The notes: generated by a model not told the origin, from the letters alone. DNA of 64,000 bases from Diadophis punctatus similis (GCA_023053685.1 JALIGW010000059.1:1550001-1614000); one strand, 5' to 3'; positions 40,484 through 55,300 are shown, counted from the stretch's first letter. Made by a program: numbers and translations.

Positions 40484-43083
40484 AGAGCTCAGAAATAAAA
40501 AAGAAACACATATCCATGTTCCCCAGGGTATGGAAAGCCGAATTCCCACACCATTTGCAGATCTGAGCTTTCCCTGAGGACTTAGCCCAAGGCGTTTCTC
40601 AGAATTTGCCATAGAACTCAATTCAGCCCGAAAACCTCACTTTTGACATAGAGCTCAGAAATGAAAAAGAAACACATATCCATGTTCCCCAGGGTGTGGA
40701 AAGCCAAATTACCACACCATTTTCAGGTCCGAGTTTTCCCTGAGGAATTAGCCCAAGCCGTATCTCATAATTTGCCTTAGGACTCAATTATAACAGAAAA
40801 CTTCACTTTTGACACATAGCTCAGAAATGAAAAAGTAACACATATTCATGTTCTCCAGGGTCTGGAAAGCTGAATTCTCACACCATTTTCAGATCTGAGC
40901 TTTCCCTGCGGAGTTAGCCCAAGCCGTATCTCATAATTTGCCTTAGGATTCAATTCAACCAGAAAACTTCACTTTTGACACAGAGCTCAGAAATGAAAAA
41001 GAAACACATATTCATGTTCCCCAGGGTCTGGAAAGCCAAAATCTCACAAAATTTTCAGATCCAAGCATTCCCTGAGGAATTAGCCCAAGCCGTATCATAG
41101 AATTTACCTTACGACTCAATTCAGCCCGAAAACCTCTCTTTTGACACAGAGCTCAGAAATCAAAAAGAAACACATATCCATGTTCCCCAGGGTATGGAAA
41201 GCCGAATTCCCACACCATTTGCAGATCTGAGCTTTCCCTGAGGACTTAGCCCAAGGCGTTTCTCAGAATTTGCCTTAGAACTCAATTCAGCCAGAAAACT
41301 TCCCTTTTGACACAGAGCTCAGAAATGAAAAAGAAACACATATTCATGTTCCCAGGGTCTGGAAAGCCAAATTCTCACACCATTTTCAGATCCGAGCTTT
41401 CCCTGAGGAATTAGCCCAAGGCGTTTCTCAGAATTTGCCTTAGGATTCAATTCAACCAGAAAAGTTCACTTTTGACACAGAGCTCAGAAATGAAAAAGAA
41501 ACACATATTCATGTTCCCCAGGGTCTGGAAAGCCAAAATCTCACAAAATTTTCAGATCCAAGCATTCCCTGAGGAGTTAGCCCAAGGCGTTTCTCAGAAT
41601 TTGCCATAGAACTCAATTCAGTCCGAAAACCTCACTTTTGACATAGAGCTCAGAAATGAAAAACAAACACATATCCATGTTCCCCAGGGTGTGGAAAGCC
41701 AAATTACCACACCATTTTCACGTCCGAGTTTTCCCTGAGGAATTAGCCCAAGCCGTATCTCATAATTTGCCTTAGGACTCAATTATAACAGAAAACTTCA
41801 CTTTTGACACAGAGCTCAGAAATGAAAAAGAAACACATATTCGTGTTCTCCAGGGTCTGGAAAGCCGAATTCTGACACCATTTTCAGATCCGAGCTTTCC
41901 CTGAGGAGTTAGCCCAAGGCGTATCATAGAATTTACTTTAAGACTCAATTCACCCCGATAACCTCACTGTTGACACAGAGCTCAGAAATGAAAAAGAAAC
42001 ACATATTCATGTTCCCCAGGGTCTGGAAAGCCAAAATCTCACAAAATTTTCAGATCCAAGCATTCCCTGAGGAATTAGCCCAAGCCGTATCATAGAATTT
42101 ACCTTACGACTCAATTCAGCCCGAAAACCTCTCTTTTGACACAGAGCTCAGAAATCAAAAAGAAACACATATCCATGTTCCCCAGGGTATGGAAAGCCGA
42201 ATTCCCACACCATTTTCAGATCCGAGCTTTCCCTGAGAACTTAGCCCAAGGCGTTTCTCAGAATTTGCCATAGAACTCAATTCAGCCCGAAAACCTCACT
42301 TTTGACATAGAGCTCAGAAATGAAAAACAAACACATATCCATGTTCCCCAGGGTGTGGAAAGCCAAATTACCACACCATTTTCAGGTCCGAGTTTTCCCT
42401 GAGGAATTAGCCCAAGCCGTATCTCATAATTTGCCTTAGGACTCAATTATAACAGAAAACTTCACTTTTGACACAGAGCTCAGAAATGAAAAAGAAACAC
42501 ATATTCATGTTCTCCAGGGTCTGGAAAGCCGAATTCTGACACCATTTTCAGATCCGAGCTTTCCCTGAGGAGTTAGCCCGAGGCGTATCATAGAATTTAC
42601 TTTAAGACTCAATTCACCCCGAAAACCTCACTGTTGACACAGAGCTCAGAAATGAAAAAGAAACACAAATTCATGTTCCCTAGACTCTGGAAAGAAAAAT
42701 CTCACACAATTTTTAGATCCGAACTTTCCCTGACGAGTTAGCCCAAGCCTTATCATAGAATTTGCCTTAGAACTCAATTCAGCCAGAAAACTTCCCTTTT
42801 GACACAGAGCTCAGAAATGAAAAAGAAACACATATTCATGTTCCCAGGGTCTGGAAAGCCAAATTCCCACACCATTTGCCGATCCGAGCATTCCCTGAGG
42901 AATTAGCCCAAGCCGTATCATAGAATTTACCTTACGACTCAATTCAGCCTGAAAACCTCACTTTTGACACAGAGCTGAGAAATGAAAAAGAAACACATAT
43001 CCATGTTCCCCAGGGTATGGAAAGCCAAAATCTCACACCATTTTCAGATCCAAGCATTCCCTGAGGAATTAGCCCAAGCCGTA
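40320..43083 (+). repeat. Block repeated at 50438-53201 (offset 10118 bp, 61 monomers)
   Basis: Constant offset across the block, shown by gatctgagc at 40561/50679 and the rare gttagcccgagg at 42572/52690. A related segment at about 19100-20660 matches at offset 21258. After 43083 the match continues at offset 10284, i.e. one extra monomer in the downstream copy. Confidence 0.83.
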
Positions 43084-43918
43084 TCTCATAATTTGCCATA
43101 GAACTCAATTCAGCCCGAAAACCTCACTTTTGACACAGAGCTCAGAAATGAAAAAGAAACACATATTCCTGTTCCCTAGGGTTCGGAAAGCCAAATTTTC
43201 ACACCATATTCAGATCCGAGCTTTCCCTGAGGAGTTAGCCCAAGCCTTATCATAGAATTTGCCTTTGGACTCAATTCAGCCCGAAAACCTCACTTTTGAC
43301 ACAGAGCTCAGAAATGAAAAAGAAACACATATCCATGTTCCCCAGGGTATGGAAAAGCAAATTCCCACACCATTTTCAGATCCAAGCATTCCCTGAGGAA
43401 TTAGCCCAAGCCGTATCTCATAATTTGCCTTAGGATTCAATTCAACCAGAAAAGTTCACTTTTGACACAGAGGTCAGAAATGAAAAAGAAACACATATTC
43501 ATGTTCCCCAGGGTCTGGAAAGCCAAAATCTCACACCATTTTCAGGTCCGAGTTTTCCCTGAGGAATTAGCCCAAGCCGTATCTCATAATTTGCCTTAGG
43601 ACTCAATTATAACAGAAAACTTCACTTTTGACACAGAGCTCAGAAATGAAAAAGAAACACATATTCATGTTCTCCAGGGTCTGGAAAGCCGAATTCTGAC
43701 ACCATTTTCAGATCCGAGCTTTCCCTGAGGAGTTAGCCCAAGGCGTTTCTCAGAATTTGCCATAGAACTCAATTCAGCCCGAAAACCTCACTTTTGACAC
43801 AGAGCTCAGAAATGAAAAAGAAACACATATTCCTGTTCCCTAGGGTTCGGAAAGCCAAATTTTCACACCATATTCAGATCCGAGTTTTCCCCGAGTTGTT
43901 AGCCCAAGGCGTATCAAA
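43084..43918 (+). repeat. Mosaic satellite segment, related to 53.4-54.2 kb
   Basis: Ordinary monomers that match 53368-54202 at offset 10284 bp. They include the rarer gcctttggactc monomer near 43261 and a ccccgagttgtt change near 43890 also found downstream. No gene or foreign element is seen. Confidence 0.78.
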
Positions 43919-45103
43919 GAATTTACTTTAAGACTCAATTCACCCCGAAAACCTCACTGTTGACACAGAGCTCAGAAATGAAAAAGAAACACAAATTCAT
44001 GTTCCCTAGACTCTGGAAAGAAAAATCTCACACAATTTTTAGATCCGAACTTTCCCTGACGAGTTAGCCCAAGCCTTATCATAGAATTTGCCTTAGAACT
44101 CAATTCAGCCCGAAAACCTCACTTTTGACATAGAGCTCAGAAATGAAAAACAAACACATATCCATGTTCCCCAGGGTGTGGAAAGCCAAATTACCACACC
44201 ATTTTCAGGTCCGAGTTTTCCCTGAGGAATTAGCCCAAGCCGTATCTCATAATTTGCCTTAGGACTCAATTATAACAGAAAACTTCACTTTTGACACAGA
44301 GCTCAGAAATGAAAAAGAAACACATATTCATGTTCTCCAGGGTCTGGAAAGCCGAATTCTGACACCATTTTCAGATCCGAGCTTTCCCTGAGGAGTTAGC
44401 CCAAGGCGTATCATAGAATTTACTTTAAGACTCAATTCACCCCGAAAACCTCACTGTTGACACAGAGCTCAGAAATGAAAAAGAAACACAAATTCATGTT
44501 CCCTAGACTCTGGAAAGAAAAATCTCACACAATTTTTAGATCCGAACTTTCCCTGACGAGTTAGCCCAAGCCTTATCATAGAATTTGCCTTAGAACTCAA
44601 TTCAGCCCGAAAACCTCACTTTTGACATAGAGCTCAGAAATGAAAAACAAACACATATCCATGTTCCCCAGGGTGTGGAAAGCCAAATTACCACACCATT
44701 TTCAGGTCCGAGTTTTCCCTGAGGAATTAGCCCAAGCCGTATCTCATAATTTGCCTTAGGACTCAATTATAACAGAAAACTTCACTTTTGACACAGAGCT
44801 CAGAAATGAAAAAGAAACACATATTCATGTTCTCCAGGGTCTGGAAAGACGAATTCTGTCACCATTTTCAGATCCGAGCTTTCCCTGAGGAGTTAGCCCA
44901 AGGCGTATCATAGAATTTACTTTAAGACTCAATTCACCCCGAAAACCTCACTGTTGACACAGAGCTCAGAAATGAAAAAGAAACACAAATTCATGTTCCC
45001 TAGACTCTGGAAAGAAAAATCTCACACAATTTTTAGATCCGAACTTTCCCTGACGAGTTAGCCCAAGCCTTATCATAGAATTTGCCTTAGAACTCAATTC
45101 AGC
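43919..45103 (+). repeat. 3-monomer local amplification (497-bp unit, 2.4 copies)
   Basis: The marker gaatttactttaagactc sits at 43919, 44416 and 44913, each 497 bp apart. The third copy diverges near 45103. The corresponding places downstream carry one fewer copy (54203 and 54700; also about 61836 and 62333), so the trimer differs in copy number between otherwise matching blocks. Confidence 0.84.
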
Positions 45104-45650
45104 CAGAAAACTTCCCTTTTGACACAGAGCTCAGAAATGAAAAAGAAACACATATTCATGTTCCCAGGGTCTGGAAAGCCAAATTCCCACACCATTTGCC
45201 GATCCGAGCATTCCCTGAGGAATTTGCCCAAGCCGTATCATAGAATTTACCTTACGACTCAATTCAGCCCGAAAACTTCACTTTTGACACAGAGCTCAGA
45301 AATGAAAAAGAAACACATATCCATGTTCCCCAGGGTCTGGAAAGCCAAAATCTCACAAAATTTTCAGATCCAAGCATTCCCTGAGGAACTAGCCCAAGCC
45401 GTATCATAGAATTTACCTTACGACTCAATTCAGCCCAAAAACCTCACTTTTGACACAGAGCTCATAAATGAAAAAGAAACACATATCCATGTTCCCCAGG
45501 GTATGGAAAAGCAAATTCCCACACCATTTTCAGATCCAAGCATTCCCTGAGGAATTAGCCCAAGCCGTATCTCATAATTTGCCTTAGGATTCAATTCAAC
45601 CAGAAAAGTTCACTTTTGACACAGAGCTCAGAAATGAAAAAGAAACACAT
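45063..45650 (+). repeat. 13-monomer-spaced repeat (offset 2158 bp), copy 1
   Basis: 45063-45650 matches 47221-47808. Both contain the one-base-shorter ttcccagggtctgg monomer and a rare gaatttgcccaagcc. The first copy also recurs at 54850-55437 and 62483-63070. Confidence 0.8.
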
Positions 45651-48600
45651 ATTCATGTTCCCTAGGGTTCGGAAAGCCAAATTTTCACAAAATTTTCAGA
45701 TCCAAGCATTCCCTGAGGAATTAGCCCAAGCAGTATCATAGAATTTACCTTACGACTCAATTCAGCCTGAAAACCTCACTTTTGACACAGAGCTGAGAAA
45801 TGAAAAAGAAACACATATCCATGTTCCCCAGGGTCTGGAAAGCCAAAATCTCACACCATTTTCAGATCCAAGCATTCCCTGAGGAATTAGCCCAAGCCGT
45901 ATCATAGAATTTACCTTACGACTCAATTGAGCCTGAAAACCTCACTTTTGACACAGAGCTCAGAAATGAAAAAGAAACACAAATTCATGTTCCCTAGACT
46001 CTGGAAAGAAAAATCTCACACAATTTTTAGATCCGAACTTTCCCTGACGAGTTAGCCCAAGCCTTATCATAGAATTTGCCTTAGAACTCAATTCAGCCCG
46101 AAAACCTCACTTTTGACATAGAGCTCAGAAATGAAAAAGAAATACATATTCATGTTCCCTACGGTCGGGAAAGCCAAATTTTCACACCATTTTCAGATCC
46201 GAGCATTCCCTGAGGAATTAGCCCAAGCCGTATCATAGAATTTACCTTACGACTCAATTCAGCCCGAAAACCTCACTTTTGACACAGAACTCAGAAATGA
46301 AAAAGAAACACATATCCATGTTCCCCAGGGTATGGAAAACCGAATTCCCACACCATTTGCAGATCCGAGCATTCCCTGATGAATTAGCCCAAGCCGTATC
46401 ATAGAATTTACCTTACGACTCAATTCAGCCCGAAAACCTCATTTTTGACACAGAGCTCAGAAATGAAAAAGAAACACATACAGTATTCCTGTTCCCTAGG
46501 GTCTGGAAAGCCAAATTCTCACACCATTTTCAGATCCGAGCTTTCCCTGAGGAGTTAGCCAAAGGCCTATTTCAGAATTTGCCATAGAAATCAATTCAGC
46601 CAGAAACTTCACTTTTGACACAGAGGTCAGAAATGAAAAAGAAACATATCCATGTTCCCCAGGGTGTGGAAAGCCAAATTACCACACTATTTTCAGGTCC
46701 TAGTTTTCCCTGAGGAATTAGCCAAAGCCGTATCTCATAATTTGCCTTAGGATTCAATTCAACCAGAAAAGTTCACTTTTGACACAGAGCTCAGAAATGA
46801 AAAAGAAACACATATTCATGTTCCCCAGGGTCTGGAAAGCCAAAATCTCACAAAATTTTCAGATCCAAGCATTCCCTGAGGAATTAGCCCAAGCCGTATC
46901 ATAGAATTTACCTTACGACTCAATTCAGCCCGAAAACCTCTCTTTTGACACAGAGCTCAGAAATCAAAAAGAAACACATATCCATGTTCCCCAGGGTATG
47001 GAAAGCCGAATTCCCACACCATTTGCAGATCCGAGCTTTCCCTGAGGACTTAGCCCAAGGCGTTTCTCAGAATTTGCCATAGAACTCCATTCAGCCCGAA
47101 AACCTCACTTTTGACATAGAGCTCAGAAATGAAAAACAAACACATATCCATGTTCCCCAGGGTGTGGAAAGCCAAATTACCACACCATTTTCAGGTCCGA
47201 GTTTTCCCTGAGGAATTAGCCCAAGCCTTATCATAGAATTTGCCTTAGAACTCAATTCAGCCAGAAAACTTCACTTTTGACACAGAGCTCAGAAATGAAA
47301 AAGAAACTCATATTCATGTTCCCAGGGTCTGGAAAGCCAAATTCCCACACCATTTGCCGATCCGAGCATTCCCTGAGGAATTTGCCCAAGCCGTATCATA
47401 GAATTTACCTTACGACTCAATTCAGCCCGAAAACCTCACTTTTGACACAGAGCTCAGAAATGAAAAAGAAACACATATCCATGTTCCCCAGGGTCTGGAA
47501 AGCCAAAATCTCACAAAATTTTCAGATCCAAGCATTCCCTGAGGAATTAGCCCAAGCCGTATCATAGAATTTACCTTACGACTCAATTCAGCCCAAAAAC
47601 CTCACTTTTGACACAGAGCTCATAAATGAAAAAGAAACACATATCCATGTTCCCCAGGGTATGGAAAAGCAAATTCCCACACCATTTTCAGATCCAAGCA
47701 TTCCCTGAGGAATTAGCCCAAGCCGTATCTCATAATTTGCCTTAGGATTCAATTCAACCAGAAAAGTTCACTTTTGACACAGATATCAGAAATGAAAAAG
47801 AAACACATATTCATGTTCCCCAGGGTCTGGAAAGCCAAAATCTCACAAAATTTTCAGATCCAAGCATTCCCTGAGGAATTAGCCCAAGCCGTATCATAGA
47901 ATTTACCTTACGACTCAATTCAGTCTGAAAACCTCACTTTTGACACAGAGCTGAGAAATGAAAAAGAAACACATATCCATGTTCCCCAGGGTATGGAAAG
48001 CCAAAATCTCACACCATTTTCAGATCCAAGCATTCCCTGAGGAATTAGCCCAAGCCGTATCTCATAATTTGCCTTAGGATTCAATTCAACCAGAAAAGTT
48101 CACTTTTGACACAGAGCTCAGAAATGAAATAGAAACACATATTCATGTTCCCCAGGGTCTGGAAAGCCAAAATCTCACAAAATTTTCAGATCCAAGCATT
48201 CCCTGAGGAATTAACCCAAGCCGTATCATAGAATTTACCTTACGACTCAATTGAGCCTGAAAACCTCACTTTTGACACAGAGCTCAGAAATGAAAAAGAA
48301 ACACATATCCATGTTCCGCAGGGTATGGGAAGCCGAATTCTGACACCATTTTCAGATCCGAGCTTTCCCTGAGGAGTTAGCCCAAGGCTTTTCTCAGAAT
48401 TTGCCATAGAACTCAATTCAGCCCGAAAACCTCACTTTTGACACAGAGCTCAGAAATGAAAAAGAAACACATATTCCTGTTCCCTAGGGTTCATAAAGCC
48501 AAATTTTCACACCATATTCAGATCCGAGTTTTCCCTGAGTTGTTAGCCCAAGGCGTATCATAGAATTTACTTTAAGACTCAATTCACCCCGAAAACCTCA

Positions 48601-49392
48601 CTGTTGACACAGAGCTCAGAAATGAAAAAGAAACACAAATTCATGTTCCGCAGGGTATGGAAAGCCGAATTCTGACACCATTTTCAGATCCGAGCTTTCC
48701 CTGAGGAGTTAGCCCAAGCCGTATCATAGAATTTACCTTACGACTCAATTGAGCCTGAAAACCTCACTTTTGACACAGAGCTCAGAAATGAAAAAGAAAC
48801 ACATATCCATGTTCCCTAGACTCTGGAAAGAAAAATCTCACACAATTTTTAGATCCGAACTTTCCCTGACGAGTTAGCCCAAGCCTTATCTCAGAATTTG
48901 CCTTGGGACTCAATTCAGCCAGAAAACTTCACTTTTGACACAGAGCTCAGAAATGAAAAAGAAACACATAGCCATGATCCCCAGGGTGTGGAGAGACAAA
49001 ATTTCACACAATTTTCAGATCCAAGCTTTCCCTGAGGAGTTAGCCAAAGGCCTATCTCAGAATTTGCCATAGAAATCAATTCAGCCAGAAACTTCACTTT
49101 TGACACAGAGCTCAGAAATGAAAAAGAAACACATATCCATGTTCCCCAGGGTGTGAAAGCCAAATTACCACACTATTTTCAGGTCCTAGTTTTCCCTGAG
49201 GAATTAGCCAAAGCCGTATCTCATAATTTGCCTTAGGACTCAATTCAGCCAGAAAACTTCACTCTTGACACAGAGCTCAGAAATGAAAAAGAAATACATA
49301 TTCATGTTCCCTACGGTCGGGAAAGCCAAATTTTCACACCATTTTCAGATCCGAGCATTCCCTGAGGAATTAGCCCAAGCCGTATCATAGAA
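45651..49392 (+). repeat. Highly shuffled satellite segment
   Basis: This is the most heterogeneous part of the array. Blocks switch origin every few monomers, with many private changes: gatatcag near 47782, agaaatagaaac near 48124, catgttccgcaggg near 48312 and 48644, catagccatgatcc near 48970, and a bare gtgtgaaag near 49152. 46241-46750 recurs at 49891-50400 (offset 3650, 22 monomers) and 47221-47808 copies 45063-45650. Its diversity suggests less recent homogenisation. No gene is seen. Confidence 0.75.
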
Positions 49393-52300
49393 TTTACCTT
49401 ACGACTCAATTCAGCCCGAAAACCTCACTATTGACACAGAGCTCAGAAATGAAAAAGAAACACATATCCATGTTCCCCAGGGTATGGAAAGCCAAATTCT
49501 CACACCATTTTCAGATCCGAGCTTTCCCTGTGGAGTTAGCACAAGCCGTATCTCATAATTTGCCTTAGGATTCAATTCAACCAGAAAACTTCACTTTTGA
49601 CACAGAGCTCAGAAATGAAAAAGAAACACATATTCATGTTCCCCAGGGTCTGGAAAGCCAAAATCTCACAAAATTTTCAGATCCAAGCATTCCCTGAGGA
49701 ATTAGCCCAAGCCGTATCATAGAATTTACGTTACGACTCAATTCAGCCCAAAAACCTCACTTTTGACACAGAGCTCAGAAATGAAAAAGAAACACATATC
49801 CATGTTCCCCAGGGTATGGAAAGGCAAATTCCCACACCATTTTCAGATCCGAGCAATCCCTGAGGAATTAGCCCAAGCCGTATCATAGAATTTACCTTAC
49901 GACTCAATTCAGCCCGAAAACCTCACTTTTGACACAAAGCTCAGAAATGAAAAAGAAACACATATCCATGTTCCCCAGGGTATGGAAAACCGAATTCCCA
50001 CACCATTTGCAGATCCGAGCATTGCCTGATGAATTAGCCCAAGCCGTATCATAGAATTTACCTTACGACTCAATTCAGCCCGAAAACCTCACTTTTGACA
50101 CAGAGCTCAGAAATGAAAAAGAAACACATACAGTATTCCTGTTCCCTAGGGTCTGGAAAGCCAAATTCTCACACCATTTTCAGATCCGAGCTTTCCCTGA
50201 GGAGATAGCCAAAGGCCTATCTCAGAATTTGCCATAGAAATCAATTCAGCCAGAAACTTCACTTTTGACACAGAGGTCAGAAATGAAAAAGAAACATATC
50301 CATGTTCCCCAGGGTGTGGAAAGCCAAATTACCACACTATTTTCAGGTCCTAGTTTTCCCTGAGGAATTAGCCAAAGCCGTATCTCATAATTTGCCTTAG
50401 GACTCAATTCAGCCAGAAAACTTCACTCTTGACACAGAGCTCAGAAATGAAAAACAAACACATATCCATGTTCCCCAGGGTCTGGAAAGGGAAAATCTCA
50501 CAAAATTTTCAGATCCAAGCATTCCCTGAGGAATTAGCCCAAGCCGTATCATAGAATTTACCTTACGACTCAATTCAGCCCGAAAACCTCTCTTTTGACA
50601 CAGAGCTCAGAAATAAAAAAGAAACACATATCCATGTTCCCCAGGGTATGGAAAGCCGAATTCCCACACCATTTGCAGATCTGAGCTTTCCCTGAGGACT
50701 TAGCCCAAGGCGTTTCTCAGAATTTGCCATAGAACTCAATTCAGCCCGAAAACCTCACTTTTGACATAGAGCTCAGAAATGAAAAAGAAACACATATCCA
50801 TGTTCCCCAGGGTGTGGAAAGCCAAATTACCACACCATTTTCAGGTCCGAGTTTTCCCTGAGGAATTAGCCCAAGCCGTATCTCATAATTTGCCTTAGGA
50901 CTCAATTATAACAGAAAACTTCACTTTTGACACATAGCTCAGAAATGAAAAAGTAACACATATTCATGTTCTCCAGGGTCTGGAAAGCTGAATTCTCACA
51001 CCATTTTCAGATCTGAGCTTTCTCTGCGGAGTTAGCCCAAGCCGTATCTCATAATTTGCCTTAGGATTCAATTCAACCAGAAAACTTCACTTTTGACACA
51101 GAGCTCAGAAATGAAAAAGAAACACATATTCATGTTCCCCAGGGTCTGGAAAGCCAAAATCTCACAAAATTTTCAGATCCAAGCATTCCCTGAGGAATTA
51201 GCCCAAGCCGTATCATAGAATTTACCTTACGACTCAATTCAGCCCGAAAACCTCTCTTTTGACACAGAGCTCAGAAATCAAAAAGAAACACATATCCATG
51301 TTCCCCAGGGTATGGAAAGCCGAATTCCCACACCATTTGCAGATCTGAGCTTTCCCTGAGGACTTAGCCCAAGGCGTTTCTCAGAATTTGCCTTAGAACT
51401 CAATTCAGCCAGAAAACTTCCCTTTTGACACAGAGCTCAGAAATGAAAAAGAAACACATATTCATGTTCCCAGGGTCTGGAAAGCCAAATTCTCACACCA
51501 TTTTCAGATCCGAGCTTTCCCTGAGGAATTAGCCCAAGGCGTTTCTCAGAATTTGCCTTAGGATTCAATTCAACCAGAAAAGTTCACTTTTGACACAGAG
51601 CTCAGAAATGAAAAAGAAACACATATTCATGTTCCCCAGGGTCTGGAAAGCCAAAATCTCACAAAATTTTCAGATCCAAGCATTCCCTGAGGACTTAGCC
51701 CAAGGCGTTTCTCAGAATTTGCCATAGAACTCAATTCAGCCCGAAAACCTCACTTTTGACATAGAGCTCAGAAATGAAAAACAAACACATATCCATGTTC
51801 CCCAGGGTGTGGAAAGCCAAATTACCACACCATTTTCACGTCCGAGTTTTCCCTGAGGAATTAGCCCAAGCCGTATCTCATAATTTGCCTTAGGACTCAA
51901 TTATAACAGAAAACTTCACTTTTGACACAGAGCTCAGAAATGAAAAAGAAACACATATTCGTGTTCTCCAGGGTCTGGAAAGCCGAATTCTGACACCATT
52001 TTCAGATCCGAGCTTTCCCTGAGGAGTTAGCCCAAGGCGTATCATAGAATTTACTTTAAGACTCAATTCACCCCGATAACCTCACTGTTGACACAGAGCT
52101 CAGAAATGAAAAAGAAACACATATTCATGTTCCCCAGGGTCTGGAAAGCCAAAATCTCACAAAATTTTCAGATCCAAGCATTCCCTGAGGAATTAGCCCA
52201 AGCCGTATCATAGAATTTACCTTACGACTCAATTCAGCCCGAAAACCTCTCTTTTGACACAGAGCTCAGAAATCAAAAAGAAACACATATCCATGTTCCC

Positions 52301-55300
52301 CAGGGTATGGAAAGCCGAATTCCCACACCATTTGCAGATCCGAGCTTTCCCTGAGAACTTAGCCCAAGGCGTTTCTCAGAATTTGCCATAGAACTCAATT
52401 CAGCCCGAAAACCTCACTTTTGACATAGAGCTCAGAAATGAAAAACAAACACATATCCATGTTCCCCAGGGTGTGGAAAGCCAAATTACCACACCATTTT
52501 CAGGTCCGAGTTTTCCCTGAGGTATTAGCCCAAGCCGTATCTCATAATTTGCCTTAGGACTCAATTATAACAGAAAACTTCACTTTTGACACAGAGCTCA
52601 GAAATGAAAAAGAAACACATATTCATGTTCTCCAGGGTCTGGAAAGCCGAATTCTGACACCATTTTCAGATCCGAGCTTTCCCTGAGGAGTTAGCCCGAG
52701 GCGTATCATAGAATTTACTTTAAGACTCAATTCACCCCGAAAACCTCACTGTTGACACAGAGCTCAGAAATGAAAAAGAAACACAAATTCATGTTCCCTA
52801 GACTCTGGAAAGAAAAATCTCACACAATTTTTAGATCCGAACTTTCCCTGACGAGTTAGCCCAAGCCTTATCATAGAATTTGCCTTAGAACTCAATTCAG
52901 CCAGAAAACTTCCCTTTTGACACAGAGCTCAGAAATGAAAAAGAAACACATATTCATGTTCCCAGGGTCTGGAAAGCCAAATTCCCACACCATTTGCCGA
53001 TCCGAGCATTCCCTGAGGAATTAGCCCAAGCCGTATCATAGAATTTACCTTACGACTCAATTCAGCCTGAAAACCTCACTTTTGACACAGAGCTGAGAAA
53101 TGAAAAAGAAACACATATCCATGTTCCCCAGGGTATGGAAAGCCAAAATCTCACACCATTTTCAGATCCAAGCATTCCCTGAGGAATTAGCCCAAGCCGT
53201 ATCATAGAATTTACCTTACGACTCAATTCAGCCCGAAAACCTCTCTTTTGACACAGAGCTCAGAAATAAAAAAGAAACACATATCCATGTTCCCCAGGGT
53301 ATGGAAAGCCGAATTCCCACACCATTTGCAGATCTGAGCTTTCCCTGAGGACTTAGCCCAAGGCGTTTCTCAGAATTTGCCATAGAACTCAATTCAGCCC
53401 GAAAACCTCACTTTTGACACAGAGCTCAGAAATGAAAAAGAAACACATATTCCTGTTCCCTAGGGTTCGGAAAGCCAAATTTTCACACCATATTCAGATC
53501 CGAGCTTTCCCTGAGGAGTTAGCCCAAGCCTTATCATAGAATTTGCCTTTGGACTCAATTCAGCCCGAAAACCTCACTTTTGACACAGAGCTCAGAAATG
53601 AAAAAGAAACACATATCCATGTTCCCCAGGGTATGGAAAAGCAAATTCCCACACCATTTTCAGATCCAAGCATTCCCTGAGGAATTAGCCCAAGCCGTAT
53701 CTCATAATTTGCCTTAGGATTCAATTCAACCAGAAAAGTTCACTTTTGACACAGAGCTCAGAAATGAAAAAGAAACACATATTCATGTTCCCCAGGGTCT
53801 GGAAAGCCAAAATCTCACACCATTTTCAGGTCCGAGTTTTCCCTGAGGAATTAGCCCAAGCCGTATCTCATAATTTGCCTTAGGACTCAATTATAACAGA
53901 AAACTTCACTTTTGACACAGAGCTCAGAAATGAAAAAGAAACACATATTCATGTTCTCCAGGGTCTGGAAAGCCGAATTCTGACACCATTTTCAGATCCG
54001 AGCTTTCCCTGAGGAGTTAGCCCAAGGCGTTTCTCAGAATTTGCCATAGAACTCAATTCAGCCCGAAAACCTCACTTTTGACACAGAGCTCAGAAATGAA
54101 AAAGAAACACATATTCCTGTTCCCTAGGGTTCGGAAAGCCAAATTTTCATACCATATTCAGATCCGAGTTTTCCCCGAGTTGTTAGCCCAAGGCGTATCA
54201 AAGAATTTACTTTAAGACTCAATTCACCCCGAAAACCTCACTGTTGACACAGAGCTCAGAAATGAAAAAGAAACACAAATTCATGTTCCCTAGACTCTGG
54301 AAAGAAAAATCTCACACAATTTTTAGATCCGAACTTTCCCTGACGAGTTAGCCCAAGCCTTATCATAGAATTTGCCTTAGAACTCAATTCAGCCCGAAAA
54401 CCTCACTTTTGACATAGAGCTCAGAAATGAAAAACAAACACATATCCATGTTCCCCAGGGTGTGGAAAGCCAAATTACCACACCATTTTCAGGTCCGAGT
54501 TTTCCCTGAGGAATTAGCCCAAGCCGTATCTCATAATTTGCCTTAGGACTCAATTATAACAGAAAACTTCACTTTTGACACAGAGCTCAGAAATGAAAAA
54601 GAAACACATATTCATGTTCTCCAGGGTCTGGAAAGACGAATTCTGTCACCATTTTCAGATCCGAGCTTTCCCTGAGGAGTTAGCCCAAGGCGTATCATAG
54701 AATTTACTTTAAGACTCAATTCACCCCGAAAACCTCACTGTTGACACAGAGCTCAGAAATGAAAAAGAAACACAAATTCATGTTCCCTAGACTCTGGAAA
54801 GAAAAATCTCACACAATTTTTAGATCCGAACTTTCCCTGACGAGTTAGCCCAAGCCTTATCATAGAATTTGCCTTAGAACTCAATTCAGCCAGAAAACTT
54901 CCCTTTTGACACAGAGCTCAGAAATGAAAAAGAAACACATATTCATGTTCCCAGGGTCTGGAAAGCCAAATTCCCACACCATTTGCCGATCCGAGCATTC
55001 CCTGAGGAATTTGCCCAAGCCGTATCATAGAATTTACCTTACGACTCAATTCAGCCCGAAAACTTCACTTTTGACACAGAGCTCAGAAATGAAAAAGAAA
55101 CACATATCCATGTTCCCCAGGGTCTGGAAAGCCAAAATCTCACAAAATTTTCAGATCCAAGCATTCCCTGAGGAACTAGCCCAAGCCGTATCATAGAATT
55201 TACCTTACGACTCAATTCAGCCCAAAAACCTCACTTTTGACACAGAGCTCATAAATGAAAAAGAAACACATATCCATGTTCCCCAGGGTATGGAAAAGCA

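Noticed and set aside
45119..45409. Plus-strand open frame of 96 residues, also at 47277, 54906 and 62539; related 88-residue frames at 37487 and 40145
   Set aside because: These arise where a one-base deletion (ttcccaggg) or the loss of a stop (tttgccaaagaac) shifts or opens the frame. The predicted protein is a translation of two satellite monomers with no recognisable domain.
48915..49163. Minus-strand open frame of 82 residues in the heterogeneous segment
   Set aside because: Again a multi-monomer read-through of satellite sequence, with no relation to a known family that I can see.
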